From contig JAJYUP010000016.1 of NCBI GenBank assembly GCA_021792455.1, forward strand, positions 1 to 39,220: 39,220 bases of DNA, in the 5' to 3' direction. Below, piece by piece: positions 8,963 to 23,698 of this stretch. Position 1 is the first letter of the stretch. The number at the start of each line of letters is the position of its first letter. A program made the translations under genes and the position numbers. This stretch comes from Actinomycetes bacterium. GTDB lineage: Bacteria; Actinomycetota; Thermoleophilia; Solirubrobacterales; Solirubrobacteraceae. A model generated the notes under the pieces. The model was not told the DNA's origin. It ran no database searches and saw nothing but the letters and a program-made list of their open reading frames with translations.

Positions 8963-10147
8963 CTACTCGATGATCTCCGTCACGACGCCTGACCCGACGG
9001 TCCGACCACCCTCGCGTATAGCGAACCGCAGGCCCTGGTCCATCGCGATCGGCTGGATCAACTCGATCTGCATCGTGACGTTGTCGCCTGGCATCACCAT
9101 CTCAACGCCCTCTGGCAGGTTCGCAACGCCAGTCACGTCCGTCGTGCGGAAATAGAACTGCGGCCTGTACCCGGAGAAGAACGGCGTGTGGCGTCCGCCC
9201 TCCTCCTTCTTCAGCACATAAACCTCAGACTTGAACTTCGTGTGTGGGGTGATCGAGCCAGGCTTGCAGAGCACCTGACCGCGCTCGATCTCCTCACGCT
9301 TCGTGCCCCGCAGCAGACACCCGACGTTGTCTCCCGCCTGGCCCTCGTCGAGGATCTTGCGGAACATCTCAACGCCAGTGACAACAGTCGATGCGGTCGG
9401 GTGGATGCCGACGATCTCGACTGTTTCACCCGTTTTGATCACGCCCTGCTCGATGCGGCCGGTCGCGACGGTACCGCGACCGGTGATCGAGAAGACGTCC
9501 TCGACGGGCATCAGAAACGGCTTGTCCAGCTCGCGCACGGGCTCAGGGATATAGGTGTCGAGCGCGTCCGCGAGCTCGACGATCTTCTCCTTGTATGCCT
9601 CGTCGCCTTCGAGCGCCTTCAGGGCGGAGCCTGTGATGAACGGAATGTCGTCGCCTGGGAAGTCGTATTCGGAGAGCAGCTCCCGCACCTCGACCTCGAC
9701 GAGTTCGAGCAGCTCCTCGTCATCGACCATGTCCGCCTTGTTCAAGAACACGACGATGTAGGGGACGCCGACCTGCCGGGCGAGAAGGATGTGCTCCCTC
9801 GTCTGCGGCATCGGCCCGTCCGCAGCGGATACGACGAGGATCGCGCCGTCCATCTGGGCTGCACCGGTGATCATGTTCTTCACGTAGTCGGCGTGTCCAG
9901 GGCAGTCGACGTGAGCGTAGTGGCGGTTGGTCGTCTGATACTCGACGTGGGAGGTCGCGATCGTGATGCCGCGCTCCTTCTCCTCCGGGGCGTTGTCGAT
10001 TTCCTCGAAGCTGCGGGCCTGCCCGCCGAGCCTCTCTGCGAGCACGGTCGTGATCGCGGCCGTCAGCGTCGTCTTGCCATGGTCGATGTGACCAATCGTG
10101 CCGACGTTGACATGGGGCTTGTCGCGCTCGAACTTCTCCTTCGCCAC
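8963..10147 (-). CDS. tuf: elongation factor Tu
   Basis: The 394-residue EF-Tu delivers aminoacyl-tRNA to the ribosome with GTP hydrolysis. Visible G-domain motifs are GHIDHGKT (residues 19-26), DCPGHADY and [10 protein letters not shown]; domains 2 and 3 follow with [13 protein letters not shown] and [15 protein letters not shown]. The start is GTG at 10147, giving [19 protein letters not shown]. An AGGAG Shine-Dalgarno lies 10 nt upstream. It is 124 bp downstream of fusA; that gap contains a GCTCGA/TCGAGC stem and an AT-richer GATAGATT stretch that might be a promoter. Confidence 0.98.
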   Translation of the reverse strand: MAKEKFERDKPHVNVGTIGHIDHGKTTLTAAITTVLAERLGGQARSFEEIDNAPEEKERGITIATSHVEYQTTNRHYAHVDCPGHADYVKNMITGAAQMDGAILVVSAADGPMPQTREHILLARQVGVPYIVVFLNKADMVDDEELLELVEVEVRELLSEYDFPGDDIPFITGSALKALEGDEAYKEKIVELADALDTYIPEPVRELDKPFLMPVEDVFSITGRGTVATGRIEQGVIKTGETVEIVGIHPTASTVVTGVEMFRKILDEGQAGDNVGCLLRGTKREEIERGQVLCKPGSITPHTKFKSEVYVLKKEEGGRHTPFFSGYRPQFYFRTTDVTGVANLPEGVEMVMPGDNVTMQIELIQPIAMDQGLRFAIREGGRTVGSGVVTEIIE

Positions 10148-10271
10148 TTTACTTTCGCTCCTGTATCGACTTGTACGTCCGCCCTGTTGGAGGCGAACCG
10201 GGAAAATCTATCTGAATCGGGACTTTCGTGATTGCTGATTCGGGGCTCGATCGACAGTCGAGCGCGCGGGC

Positions 10272-12374
<2,103 letters not shown>

Positions 12375-12683
12375 GTCAGGGTCTCAGGTTTGGCGTCGGG
12401 CTTTACTTCGCGGTGTCTGGGCTTGGATCGGCGGCTCGAGCCCGCAAGGCTCAGTTGAGTGCAGTCGCTCAGATCGGCTGGTCTACCGTCGCTCGCGAAG
12501 CTCTGTCGTCGACGCCGCTTTGGATCAGGCGCCGTCCGCTCCTCAGCTGAAGCGAGTGCGTCTCGAGGTCGGGTGGATGTGTTCTGTCGTGATGAAGGGT
12601 TTCGTGATGGAGAGCTCGTCTTGCTGCATGCGGGGAGCACATGTGCGTCGCAGCGGCGCACGATCGAGAGGGGGTGCAGCGGC

Positions 12684-12708
12684 AAAAAAATGGGCCGCCT
12701 TCGGCCCA
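12684..12708 (-). terminator. intrinsic terminator between rpsG and fusA
   Basis: On the minus strand TGGGCCG (12708-12702) pairs perfectly with CGGCCCA (12697-12691) around an AAGG tetraloop, followed directly by seven T residues (12690-12684). This is a textbook rho-independent terminator and the clearest one in the window. It lies about 175 bp after the rpsG stop and about 310 bp before the fusA start. Confidence 0.9.
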
Positions 12709-12828
12709 CGCGCGCTACTGGCCTTTGTCGGGCCGGTCAGCGTCGCTGTCTGCTCGAGGGCTCCATGTCGTCTGTTGCCCGATGACCGAGCCCAGTCCCA
12801 CAACGGAGGCTCCGGCATCGAGCGCTGC
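12684..12828 (-). ncRNA. candidate short terminated transcript upstream of fusA
   Basis: A TATAGT hexamer on the minus strand (12839-12834) would place a transcription start near 12827. The strong terminator ends at 12684, defining a possible RNA of about 145 nt. It could be a small RNA or an attenuated fusA leader. The -35 region is weak and there is no comparative support, so this is a hypothesis. Confidence 0.25.
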
Positions 12829-12882
12829 CGCGACTATAGCAGAGCACCACAGCCTCCAGAGCGCCTTCAGGCGTCTGCGAGA

Positions 12883-13353
12883 CTACCAGCGATAGTGGGC
12901 GAACGCCTTGTTCGCCTGAGCCATCCTGTAGATGTCGTCCTTGCGCTTGTACGCGCCGCCCTGCTGAGAGATCGCCTCCATCAGCTCGTTGGCGAGGCGC
13001 TGCGACATCGACTTCTCGCGCCGCTGCCGCGCGAACTGCACGAGCCAGCGGACCGCGAGGGTGCGCGCGCGGCGAGCGGGCACCTCGACAGGGACCTGAT
13101 AGGTCGCACCGCCGACGCGCCTCGAGCGAACCTCGAGGGTCGGCGTGAGCGACTTCACCGCCGCCTCCAGGACCTCCAGCGGCTCCTTGTCCGAGCGCTC
13201 AGCGATGATCGAAAGCGTGTCGTAGACGATGCGCTCCGCTGTCGCCTTCTCGCCGTCGCGCATCACCTTGTTGACGATCTGCTGAACGAGCTTCGAGTGG
13301 TGGACGGCATCCGGCTCGAGCGGACGCACCTGAGCTGCTGCGCGTCTTGGCAC
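12883..13353 (-). CDS. rpsG: 30S ribosomal protein S7
   Basis: This is a 156-residue S7, the normal length. It initiates at GTG 13353 with [20 protein letters not shown] and contains GGATYQVPVEVPARRARTLA and the C-terminal GGAYKRKDDIYRMAQANKAF. S7 nucleates assembly of the 30S head and contacts E-site tRNA. The frame is open further upstream (to 13623) but overlaps rpsL. The GTG is chosen because it matches family length and overlaps the rpsL TAG stop as TAGTG. A U-tract terminator lies downstream. Confidence 0.95.
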   Translation of the reverse strand: MPRRAAAQVRPLEPDAVHHSKLVQQIVNKVMRDGEKATAERIVYDTLSIIAERSDKEPLEVLEAAVKSLTPTLEVRSRRVGGATYQVPVEVPARRARTLAVRWLVQFARQRREKSMSQRLANELMEAISQQGGAYKRKDDIYRMAQANKAFAHYRW

Positions 13354-13748
13354 TACTTCCTCTTCACGCCGTACTGGCTTCTTGCCTTCTTGCGGTCGCT
13401 GACGCCAGCGGCATCGAGCGCCCCCCTCACCACCTTGTAGCGCACCCCTGGCAGGTCCTTGACACGGCCGCCTCTCACGAGCACGACGGAGTGCTCTTGG
13501 AGGTTGTGGCCCTCGCCGGGGATGTAGGCGGTCACCTCGATCGACCCAGAGATGCGGACTCGTGCGACCTTGCGCAGCGCGGAGTTCGGCTTCTTCGGCG
13601 TCGTCGTGTACACGCGGGTGCACACTCCGCGCCGCTGCGGTGCAGCGACCTTCTTCTTGCGGCCCTTCCCTGACTTCAGTCCGGGGGTCGCAAGCTTTTT
13701 CTTCGGCGCAGCACGACCCTTGCGCACGAGTTGGCTCGTCGTCGGCAT
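13353..13748 (-). CDS. rpsL: 30S ribosomal protein S12
   Basis: The 131-residue S12 includes [20 protein letters not shown] and [20 protein letters not shown], the decoding-centre loops. The lysines at the sites of classical streptomycin resistance are wild type. Compared with the usual spacing between MPTxxQLVRKG and RGVCTRV there are about 9 extra, mostly basic residues (around [15 protein letters not shown]). The ATG has no Shine-Dalgarno. A TAGCAT -10 hexamer lies 10 nt upstream, suggesting a very short leader. Its stop overlaps the rpsG start. Confidence 0.97.
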   Translation of the reverse strand: MPTTSQLVRKGRAAPKKKLATPGLKSGKGRKKKVAAPQRRGVCTRVYTTTPKKPNSALRKVARVRISGSIEVTAYIPGEGHNLQEHSVVLVRGGRVKDLPGVRYKVVRGALDAAGVSDRKKARSQYGVKRK

Positions 13749-13758
13749 GAGATCGCAG

Positions 13759-13764
13759 ATGCTA
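13759..13764 (-). promoter_or_regulatory. -10 element for rpsL
   Basis: The hexamer TAGCAT on the minus strand (13764-13759) is separated by 10 nt from the rpsL ATG, implying a 5' leader of only a few nucleotides. No good -35 is seen. GC-rich direct repeats lie just upstream. Confidence 0.5.
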
Positions 13765-13775
13765 GCAGCGCGAGG

Positions 13776-13873
13776 GGCAGCGGCGCATCGGCGCGACGGG
13801 CAGCGGCGCGGCAGGGGCGGGGCAGGGGCGCATCAGCGCGACGGGCAGCGGCGCATCGGCGCGACGGGCAGCG
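13776..13873. repeat. direct repeats upstream of rpsL
   Basis: A 30-bp sequence starting GGCAGCGGCGCATCGGCGCG occurs at 13776-13805 and again, identical, at 13844-13873. A diverged copy starts at 13821. They fill most of the 161-bp gap between rpsL and the upstream membrane-protein gene, next to the -10 element. Confidence 0.9.
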
Positions 13874-13909
13874 CCACCAGATGAGGCCACGGCGGGCAGG
13901 CGGCGACGC

Positions 13910-14800
13910 TCAGGCGGCGGTCGTCGCGCTGCGCAGGCCTGCGGAGCGGACAGGCGCAGGCATCAACGCGGATGCGACGATCACGAGCACGAACGCAAGC
14001 GACTCCATCACGATCCCGACCGCGCTTCCTGGCAGAGGGTCACCGAATACGATCAACCCTGAGGCGATCCCTGCGATGTTCATCGCCGTCCCTGTCACCG
14101 CGATCACTGGCACTGCTTCGCCTTCCTGGAAGGCGCGCGCTGAGGCATAGAAGGCGACGACGGATGCGAGAACCGCGACGCCGAGCCAAGGGCTCGTGAT
14201 CAGCCCGAGGACGCCGTGGGCGCCGAGTATGCCGGTGAGCGCCTTTATCGCCGAGTCAGAGACTCCGAACAGGATCCCTGAGGAGGCGGCGAGCATCACG
14301 CCGTGGTGCTCGCGACGCCCGCCGACGCTTGGGCCCATTATCAGCAGTCCGCCGACGCCGAACAGACCCGCCTCGAAGGCGATCATCGCAACTGAGGAGA
14401 AATGCGAATGCGCTCCGTGCATTCCTGGCAGCGTCAGGCCAAGCATCACCAGCCCTGCGGCGGTCAGCCACAGGCCGATCCACTGCTTCAGGCCGACGGC
14501 GTATCCGAACATTCGATCAGCCATCACCGCGATCAGCACGACGCCTGCGGCGAGCGCGACCTGGACCACAGACATAGGCGCAAGCGCAAGCGCCGCGACG
14601 TGCATGCCCCAGCCGATCGTCGCGACGACCATTCCAAGCGCGAACACCTTCGAGCCGAACAGGTCTCTCACGGTCCGCAGCGGATGCCGGACGCTCACCG
14701 CAGCCACGGAGTTCGCGCCCTTGTACTTCATGAAGTAGGAGAGGTTCGCGACGAGCGCGCACGCGACCGCGAGAAGGATGCCTGGCAGGAGGTTGACCAT
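13910..14800 (-). CDS. DMT-superfamily (EamA/NIPA-like) membrane protein
   Basis: The 296-residue protein consists of nine or ten hydrophobic segments with short loops and a central His-rich loop (MHGAHSHFSS, about residues 128-137). The layout of two similar halves and glycine-rich helices is that of the drug/metabolite transporter superfamily, closest in feel to EamA or NIPA-like proteins. The substrate cannot be told. It starts MVNLLPGILLAVACAL with no clear Shine-Dalgarno. It sits alone between rpoC and rpsL, interrupting the usual rpoBC-rpsLG order. The flanking 304-bp and 161-bp gaps suggest a separate transcription unit or an inserted gene. Confidence 0.75.
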   Translation of the reverse strand: MVNLLPGILLAVACALVANLSYFMKYKGANSVAAVSVRHPLRTVRDLFGSKVFALGMVVATIGWGMHVAALALAPMSVVQVALAAGVVLIAVMADRMFGYAVGLKQWIGLWLTAAGLVMLGLTLPGMHGAHSHFSSVAMIAFEAGLFGVGGLLIMGPSVGGRREHHGVMLAASSGILFGVSDSAIKALTGILGAHGVLGLITSPWLGVAVLASVVAFYASARAFQEGEAVPVIAVTGTAMNIAGIASGLIVFGDPLPGSAVGIVMESLAFVLVIVASALMPAPVRSAGLRSATTAA

Positions 14801-15104
14801 GTGCTCTGTTCTTGGAGCGTGTGCGAGTGGAAGAGCAGCGCCCCAACCCTCACATCGTCGGCGGCGGCGTCAAGCTTGACCGCGCGATGCCCTTCTCGGC
14901 AGAGTACCTGATCGAACCTGTGCGGAACCTAAAAATTCGGTTGCGCCCTTTCGTGGCCCAGGGGGCACGCTGTCGTCCGTCGCCCTCGCGGGCAGCCTCT
15001 CAGCTCGGAGGGCAGCGCGCTCTGGGCGCGACCGCGGCTCGCCTCGGATCGATGGGGTCGGGGCAGGGAGCGGGCGGCCCGTGGGCGGGCCGCCGCAGCC
15101 CGCA
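14801..15104 (-). other. 304-bp gap between rpoC and the DMT gene
   Basis: No gene is seen. Just after rpoC is a GC-rich hairpin (separate entry). Further down on the minus strand is an AT-rich TTTTTAGGTTC followed by a second AGGTTC 11 bp on (14938-14915), and a TACTCT hexamer that might be a -10 for the membrane-protein gene. The direct repeat could be a regulator site, but the evidence is weak. Confidence 0.35.
15073..15094 (-). terminator. GC-rich hairpin after rpoC
   Basis: GGCGGCCCG (minus strand 15094-15086) pairs perfectly with CGGGCCGCC (15081-15073) around a 4-nt loop, starting 10 nt after the rpoC stop. No U-tract follows. It probably marks the end of the rpoBC transcript as a U-less terminator or exonuclease barrier. 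Confidence 0.55.
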
Positions 15105-19223
<4,119 letters not shown>

Positions 19224-19254
19224 GTGCTTCGCTTTCGCTCGCTGGTGACTGTCG

Positions 19255-22200
19255 CTAGTCCTGTTCGCCCGTCGGCTGCCGCTCTTCACCGAGCAGCAGG
19301 TCGTCCTGCTCCTCCTCCTCCACGCCCGTCCCGTCGAGCATCTCCCCCCGGTCGAGCAGCGCCTCCACGTCCGCGTCGAGCTCTTCAGCGTCGATCTCCT
19401 CATCGTCCTCCGCAGCCGCGATCAGATCCTCCGCCTCCTCGTCCTCTTCGCTTTCCTCGGCGTCCTCAGCCTGCTCGGCCTCCTCGGCATCTTCGGTCTC
19501 GAGCGCCTCGTCGGCCGCGCCGGCTGGCACCCTCACGCCGGCGAGATCGAGCCCGAGCTCCTCTGCGGCACGGAGCAGATCGTCCTCCTCCTCTCCGATC
19601 TCAGCCTCCTCGCCCTCTTCGGAGACGACCCTCACGTCGAGCGCGAGCGACTGCATCTCCTTCAAGAGGACCTTGAAGGACTCTGGGATCGACGGCTCCG
19701 CGATGTTCTCGCCCTTCACGATCGCCTCGTATGCCTTCACGCGGCCGACCGTGTCGTCGGACTTGATCGTCAGCATCTCCTGGAGGGTGTATGCCGCCCC
19801 GTATGCCTCGAGCGCCCAGACCTCCATCTCGCCGAACCGCTGGCCTCCGAACTGGGCCTTGCCGCCGAGCGGCTGCTGGGTGACGAGCGAGTAGGGGCCT
19901 GTCGAGCGGGCGTGGATCTTGTCGTCGACGAGATGGAGCAGCTTGAGGATGTACATGTAGCCGACGGTCACCTGCTCCTCGAACGGCTCGCCTGTGCGGC
20001 CGTTGTAGAGGGTCATCTTCCCGGAGGCCTGCTCGCCCTTTCGCCTGCTCTTGTCGACGTCCATCCTGATCGCGCCCTCGTGTTCGTCCTGCCAGCGCAC
20101 GAGCGCCTCATCGACGTCGGCGACAGTCGCGCCGTCGAACACAGGCGTGGCGATGAACACCTTCTCGCCGGAGCCGTCCTCACCGGCGTGAGCCCGCTTG
20201 TACGCCTCGCTGTCGTCGTCATACCAGCCGTTCGCCGCGACCCAGCCGAGATGCGTCTCGAGGATCTGGCCGACGTTCATCCGGGACGGAACGCCAAGGG
20301 GGTTGAGGATCACATCGACGGGAGTTCCATCCTCGAGGAAGGGCATGTCCTGCTCATCGACGATCTTCGAGATCACGCCCTTGTTGCCGTGCCTGCCGGC
20401 GAGCTTGTCCCCCTCGGAGATCTTGCGCTTCTTCGCAACGAACACGCGCACGAGGTCGTTCACTCCGGGCGGCAGGTCGTCGCCCTCCTCCCGCCTGAAG
20501 GTCATCACATCGATGACGACGCCGCCCTCGCCGTGGGGCACCTTCAACGAGGTGTCGCGCACCTCACGGGCCTTCTCCTTGAAGATCGCCCTTATCAGCT
20601 TCTCCTCCGCGGTCAGCTCAGTCTCGCCCTTTGGCGTCACCTTGCCGACGAGCAGGTCGCCAGAGGACACCTCCGCGCCGACGCGGACGATGCCCCTGTC
20701 GTCGAGGTTGCGCAGCGACTCCTCCGAGCGGTTGGGGATGTCCCTCGTGATCTCCTCGTCGCCGAGCTTCGTCGTGCGGGCGTCGATCTCATATTCCTCG
20801 ATGTGGATCGAGGTGAGCTCATCGTCCTTCACGAGCCGGTTGCTGAGGATGATCGCGTCCTCGAAGTTGTATCCCTCCCAGGACATGAAGGCGACGAGCA
20901 GGTTCTTGCCGAGCGCCATCTCGCCGCGGTCGGTCGAGGAGCCGTCGGCGAGCACGTCGCCGGCGTGCACCTGTTGACCGCTGTGAGCACGCGGCTTCTG
21001 ATGAATGAGGGTGCCCTGGTTGGAGCGCATGAACTTCTGCAGCTCGTACTCGTCCTTCTCGCCGGGGCCGACCTCGACATCGATCCGCGTCGCGTCGACG
21101 TAGGAGACCGTGCCATCTCGCCGCGCAAGCAGCACGTCGCCGGTGTCGAGCGCGGCCCTGCGCTCCATGCCTGTGCCGATCAGCGGAGCTTCGGTCTTCA
21201 GCAGAGGCACGGCCTGGCGCTGCATGTTCGAGCCCATCAGTGCCCTGTTTGCATCGTCGTGCTCGAGAAACGGGATCATCGCCGTCGCAACGGACCAGAT
21301 CTGCCCTGGCGACACATCGAGCAGATCGACGTCCTCCGGGCCGACGGTGAGGTACTGGCCGGCCTGGGTGCGACAGAGGATCTCGCTGCCGAGCAGCCTG
21401 CCGTTCTCGTCGGTGGGCGTGTTCGCCTGAGCGATGAGCAGCTGCTCCTCCTGTGTCGCGTCGAGCTTCACCACCTCGTCGGTGACGACCCCATCCTTCA
21501 CGACCCTGTAGGGGGTCGTGACGAACCCATGCTCTGAGACCTCCGCGTAGGAGGAGAGCGAGCCGATCAGGCCGATGTTCGGCCCCTCTGGAGTCTCTAT
21601 CGGGCACATCCGCCCGTAGTGCGTCGGGTGCACGTCGCGGACCTCGATCGGCGCCCGCTCGCGCGTCAGCCCGCCCGCCCCGAGCGCGGACAGACGGCGC
21701 CTGTGGGTGAGGCCTGCGAGCGAGTTCGTCTGGTCCATGAACTGGGAGAGCTGGCTCGAGCCGAAGAACTCCTTCAGCGCCGCGACGACGGGCCTTATGT
21801 TGATGATCGTCTGCGGCGTGATCGTGTCGGCATCCTCGGTCGTCAGCCGCTCCCTCACGACCCGCTCCATCCTGTACAGCCCGATCCTGAACGCCTCCTG
21901 GATCAGCTCGCCAACCGTCCTCAGGCGGCGGTTGCCGAAGTGCTCGTACTCGTCGAGGTGCTCAGCGATCGGCTCGCGCGGCATCGAGGCCGCCTCGGCG
22001 GCGTAGTCCTTGATCTCGGCCTCAGGGTTCTCTGGCATGCTGAGTCGCTTCGGCAGCAGCACGAGCTCCCTCACGAGGGCGATCATGTCCTCGTGGGTGA
22101 GCGTCCTCGTGTCGAGGTCTATGTCGAGGCCGAGCCGGGAGTTCAGCTTGTAGCGTCCGACGCGAGTGAGGTCGTAGCGCTTCGGATCGAAGAAGAGCTG

Positions 22201-22968
22201 GTTCAGCAGAGCCTTTGCGTTCTCGACGCTTGGCGGCTCGCCGGGACGCTGCTTCTTGAACAGCTCTATCAGCGCGCCCTCTTCGGTGCGAGTCGCCTCC
22301 GTGTCCGCTTCGAGCGTGTTGCGGATGTAGAGGGAGTTGTCGAACAGGGCGAGTATCTCCTCATCGGAGGCGTAGCCCATCGCCCGCAGCAGGACGCTCA
22401 CAGGCAGCTTCCGCTTGCGGTCGATTCGAACGTGGACCCTGCCCTTCTTGTCGATCTCGAGCTCGAGCCAGGAGCCGCGGGCGGGCATCAGGTTCGCGAC
22501 GAACACCTGCTTCTCGCGGTCCTTCGGCTCCATCAGGTAGGCGCCAGGCGAGCGGACGAGCTGCGTGACGACGACCCGCTCAGTGCCGTTGATGACGAAC
22601 GTGCCCCTGTCCGTCATCCAGGGGAAGTCGCCCATGAACACCGACTGCTCCCTTATCTCGCCCGTCTCGCGATTGATGAACGCGACGGTGATCGTCAGCG
22701 GGCGGGCAAAGGTCAAGTCCTTCTCGCGGCACTGCTCGAGCGAGGCGACTGGGTTGTCGAAGGTGAGCTCGCCGAACTGCACGGCGAGGTTGCCTGTGTA
22801 GTCCTCGATCGGCGAGATGTCATCGATCGTCTCGCGCAGACCGCCCTTCTCGGGGTCCGTCAGCCACTCGAAGGAGCGGCGCTGGATGTCGATGAGGTTT
22901 GGGACGTCATGCGGCTTGGTCAGGCGCGCGAAAGACCGGCGCGTCCGGAGAGCATCGGCTGCAGCCAA
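19255..22968 (-). CDS. rpoB: DNA-directed RNA polymerase subunit beta, with acidic C-terminal tail
   Basis: The 1237-residue subunit has the expected blocks, including the rifampicin region [20 protein letters not shown] near residue 400 and [12 protein letters not shown] further on. The open frame reaches 23076, but a GAAGGAG Shine-Dalgarno (22983-22977) lies 8 nt before a TTG at 22968, which is taken as start ([16 protein letters not shown]). After the family-typical end ([20 protein letters not shown]) about 120 further residues follow, extremely rich in Glu, Asp and Ala. In the rifampicin region the E. coli N518, P520 and P535 equivalents are Thr, Ser and Ala. Confidence 0.96.
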   Translation of the reverse strand: MAAADALRTRRSFARLTKPHDVPNLIDIQRRSFEWLTDPEKGGLRETIDDISPIEDYTGNLAVQFGELTFDNPVASLEQCREKDLTFARPLTITVAFINRETGEIREQSVFMGDFPWMTDRGTFVINGTERVVVTQLVRSPGAYLMEPKDREKQVFVANLMPARGSWLELEIDKKGRVHVRIDRKRKLPVSVLLRAMGYASDEEILALFDNSLYIRNTLEADTEATRTEEGALIELFKKQRPGEPPSVENAKALLNQLFFDPKRYDLTRVGRYKLNSRLGLDIDLDTRTLTHEDMIALVRELVLLPKRLSMPENPEAEIKDYAAEAASMPREPIAEHLDEYEHFGNRRLRTVGELIQEAFRIGLYRMERVVRERLTTEDADTITPQTIINIRPVVAALKEFFGSSQLSQFMDQTNSLAGLTHRRRLSALGAGGLTRERAPIEVRDVHPTHYGRMCPIETPEGPNIGLIGSLSSYAEVSEHGFVTTPYRVVKDGVVTDEVVKLDATQEEQLLIAQANTPTDENGRLLGSEILCRTQAGQYLTVGPEDVDLLDVSPGQIWSVATAMIPFLEHDDANRALMGSNMQRQAVPLLKTEAPLIGTGMERRAALDTGDVLLARRDGTVSYVDATRIDVEVGPGEKDEYELQKFMRSNQGTLIHQKPRAHSGQQVHAGDVLADGSSTDRGEMALGKNLLVAFMSWEGYNFEDAIILSNRLVKDDELTSIHIEEYEIDARTTKLGDEEITRDIPNRSEESLRNLDDRGIVRVGAEVSSGDLLVGKVTPKGETELTAEEKLIRAIFKEKAREVRDTSLKVPHGEGGVVIDVMTFRREEGDDLPPGVNDLVRVFVAKKRKISEGDKLAGRHGNKGVISKIVDEQDMPFLEDGTPVDVILNPLGVPSRMNVGQILETHLGWVAANGWYDDDSEAYKRAHAGEDGSGEKVFIATPVFDGATVADVDEALVRWQDEHEGAIRMDVDKSRRKGEQASGKMTLYNGRTGEPFEEQVTVGYMYILKLLHLVDDKIHARSTGPYSLVTQQPLGGKAQFGGQRFGEMEVWALEAYGAAYTLQEMLTIKSDDTVGRVKAYEAIVKGENIAEPSIPESFKVLLKEMQSLALDVRVVSEEGEEAEIGEEEDDLLRAAEELGLDLAGVRVPAGAADEALETEDAEEAEQAEDAEESEEDEEAEDLIAAAEDDEEIDAEELDADVEALLDRGEMLDGTGVEEEEQDDLLLGEERQPTGEQD

Positions 22969-23311
22969 GGAAACGACTCCTTCGGAGAGCGAGAAAACGG
23001 GGAGAGCGCGTGGAGACGCGCGACGCAACAAGATAGCACAGTGGACTGATGCCCCAACCGGGCAGCCAGCGCTCACGGACCCCGCCTGCGACCTGCGTAT
23101 GTGGCGCAGGCCGCTTCATCAGGCGGCTTCGGCTATCGGCCAGCGGACGAACTCTACAGGAAAACGAGCTCCGCGACAAGCGTCGCAGACACGTCGAGGT
23201 GGCGGGCTTCGACAGGGCTGCCCCGCGCCCAATCGCCGCCGGGCGTCTCGTCGGCGCGAAGAACGCGGGGCGCGGCCCTCTCGACAGGGCTGCCCCGCGC
23301 CCGCTTTCGCC
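22969..23311 (-). promoter_or_regulatory. 343-bp rplL-rpoB gap with competing repeats
   Basis: No gene is visible. The 22-bp sequence TCGACAGGGCTGCCCCGCGC + CC occurs on the plus strand at 23209-23230 and again, identical, at 23281-23302. Between them lies a complementary arm (23264-23279) that can pair with either copy. Such rplL-rpoB gaps carry attenuators or RNase processing sites in enterobacteria. A regulatory role here is inferred from layout only. Confidence 0.5.
23264..23299 (-). terminator. attenuator-like hairpin after rplL
   Basis: CGCGGGGC...GCCCT on one side (23299-23286 read on the minus strand) pairs with AGGGC...GCCCCGCG (23279-23264), giving 5 + 8 base pairs with a small 1/3 internal loop and a 6-nt loop. 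It begins about 12 nt after the rplL stop. No U-tract follows, so partial termination or RNA processing is more likely than full termination. Confidence 0.5.
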
Positions 23312-23695
23312 CTACTTCACCTCGACGGTCGCGCCAGCCTCCTCGAGCTCCTGCTTCAGCTTCTCCGCCTCCTCGCGGTCGATCCCCTCCTTCACCGGCT
23401 TCGGCGCCTCGTCGACGAGCGCCTTCGCCTCCTTCAGGCCGAGGCCCGTCGCGGCGCGCACGACCTTTATCACCTGGATCTTCTTGTCGCCGGCGCCTGC
23501 GAGGATCACATCGACGGTCGAGCTCACTTCCTCTTCGGGAGCGCCCGCCTCCGCGCCGCTTGGCGCGGCGACTGGCGCAGCGACCGCCGCTGCGGAGACT
23601 CCAAACTCCTCCTCGAGCGCTTTGATCCGCTCAGCGAGCTCGAGCACAGAGATGCTCTTCAGCTCCTCGATCCACTCCTTCGTGCTGGTTGCCAT
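23312..23695 (-). CDS. rplL: 50S ribosomal protein L7/L12
   Basis: The 127-residue stalk protein has an N-terminal dimerisation helix ([20 protein letters not shown]), an Ala/Pro/Glu hinge (about residues 35-58) and the C-terminal factor-binding domain with [20 protein letters not shown]. It recruits translational GTPases as part of the L10-L12 stalk. An AAGGAGG Shine-Dalgarno lies about 8 nt before the ATG, inside the end of rplJ, whose stop is 3 bp away. This allows the high L12:L10 ratio typical of the pair. Confidence 0.97.
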   Translation of the reverse strand: MATSTKEWIEELKSISVLELAERIKALEEEFGVSAAAVAAPVAAPSGAEAGAPEEEVSSTVDVILAGAGDKKIQVIKVVRAATGLGLKEAKALVDEAPKPVKEGIDREEAEKLKQELEEAGATVEVK

Positions 23696-23698
23696 TGC

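Larger units (their letters stand above)
12375..12882 (-). promoter_or_regulatory. 508-bp rpsG-fusA gap: terminator, candidate promoter, no gene
   Basis: No plausible gene is seen. In minus-strand order the gap holds a CGCC-TGAA-GGCG hairpin just after rpsG, a TATAGT -10-like hexamer (12839-12834), a GGGCTC/GAGCCC long-range stem, the U-tract terminator (12708-12684), and a leader with a GAGCC-TTGCG-GGCTC hairpin near 12445. No convincing fusA promoter was found between the terminator and the fusA start. Confidence 0.5.

Noticed and set aside
19224-19403. Upstream rpoC start at 19403
   Set aside because: It would overlap about 150 bp of rpoB, and the added residues are a shadow of the RpoB acidic tail; homology begins at MIDINN.
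19912-23049. Long plus-strand open frames antisense to rpoB (541 and 476 codons)
   Set aside because: They mirror rpoB codons on the other strand, have Leu/Arg/His-rich composition and no recognisable domain.
22969-23076. Upstream rpoB start at ATG 23076
   Set aside because: The extra residues are non-homologous, and the TTG at 22968 has a well-placed GAAGGAG.
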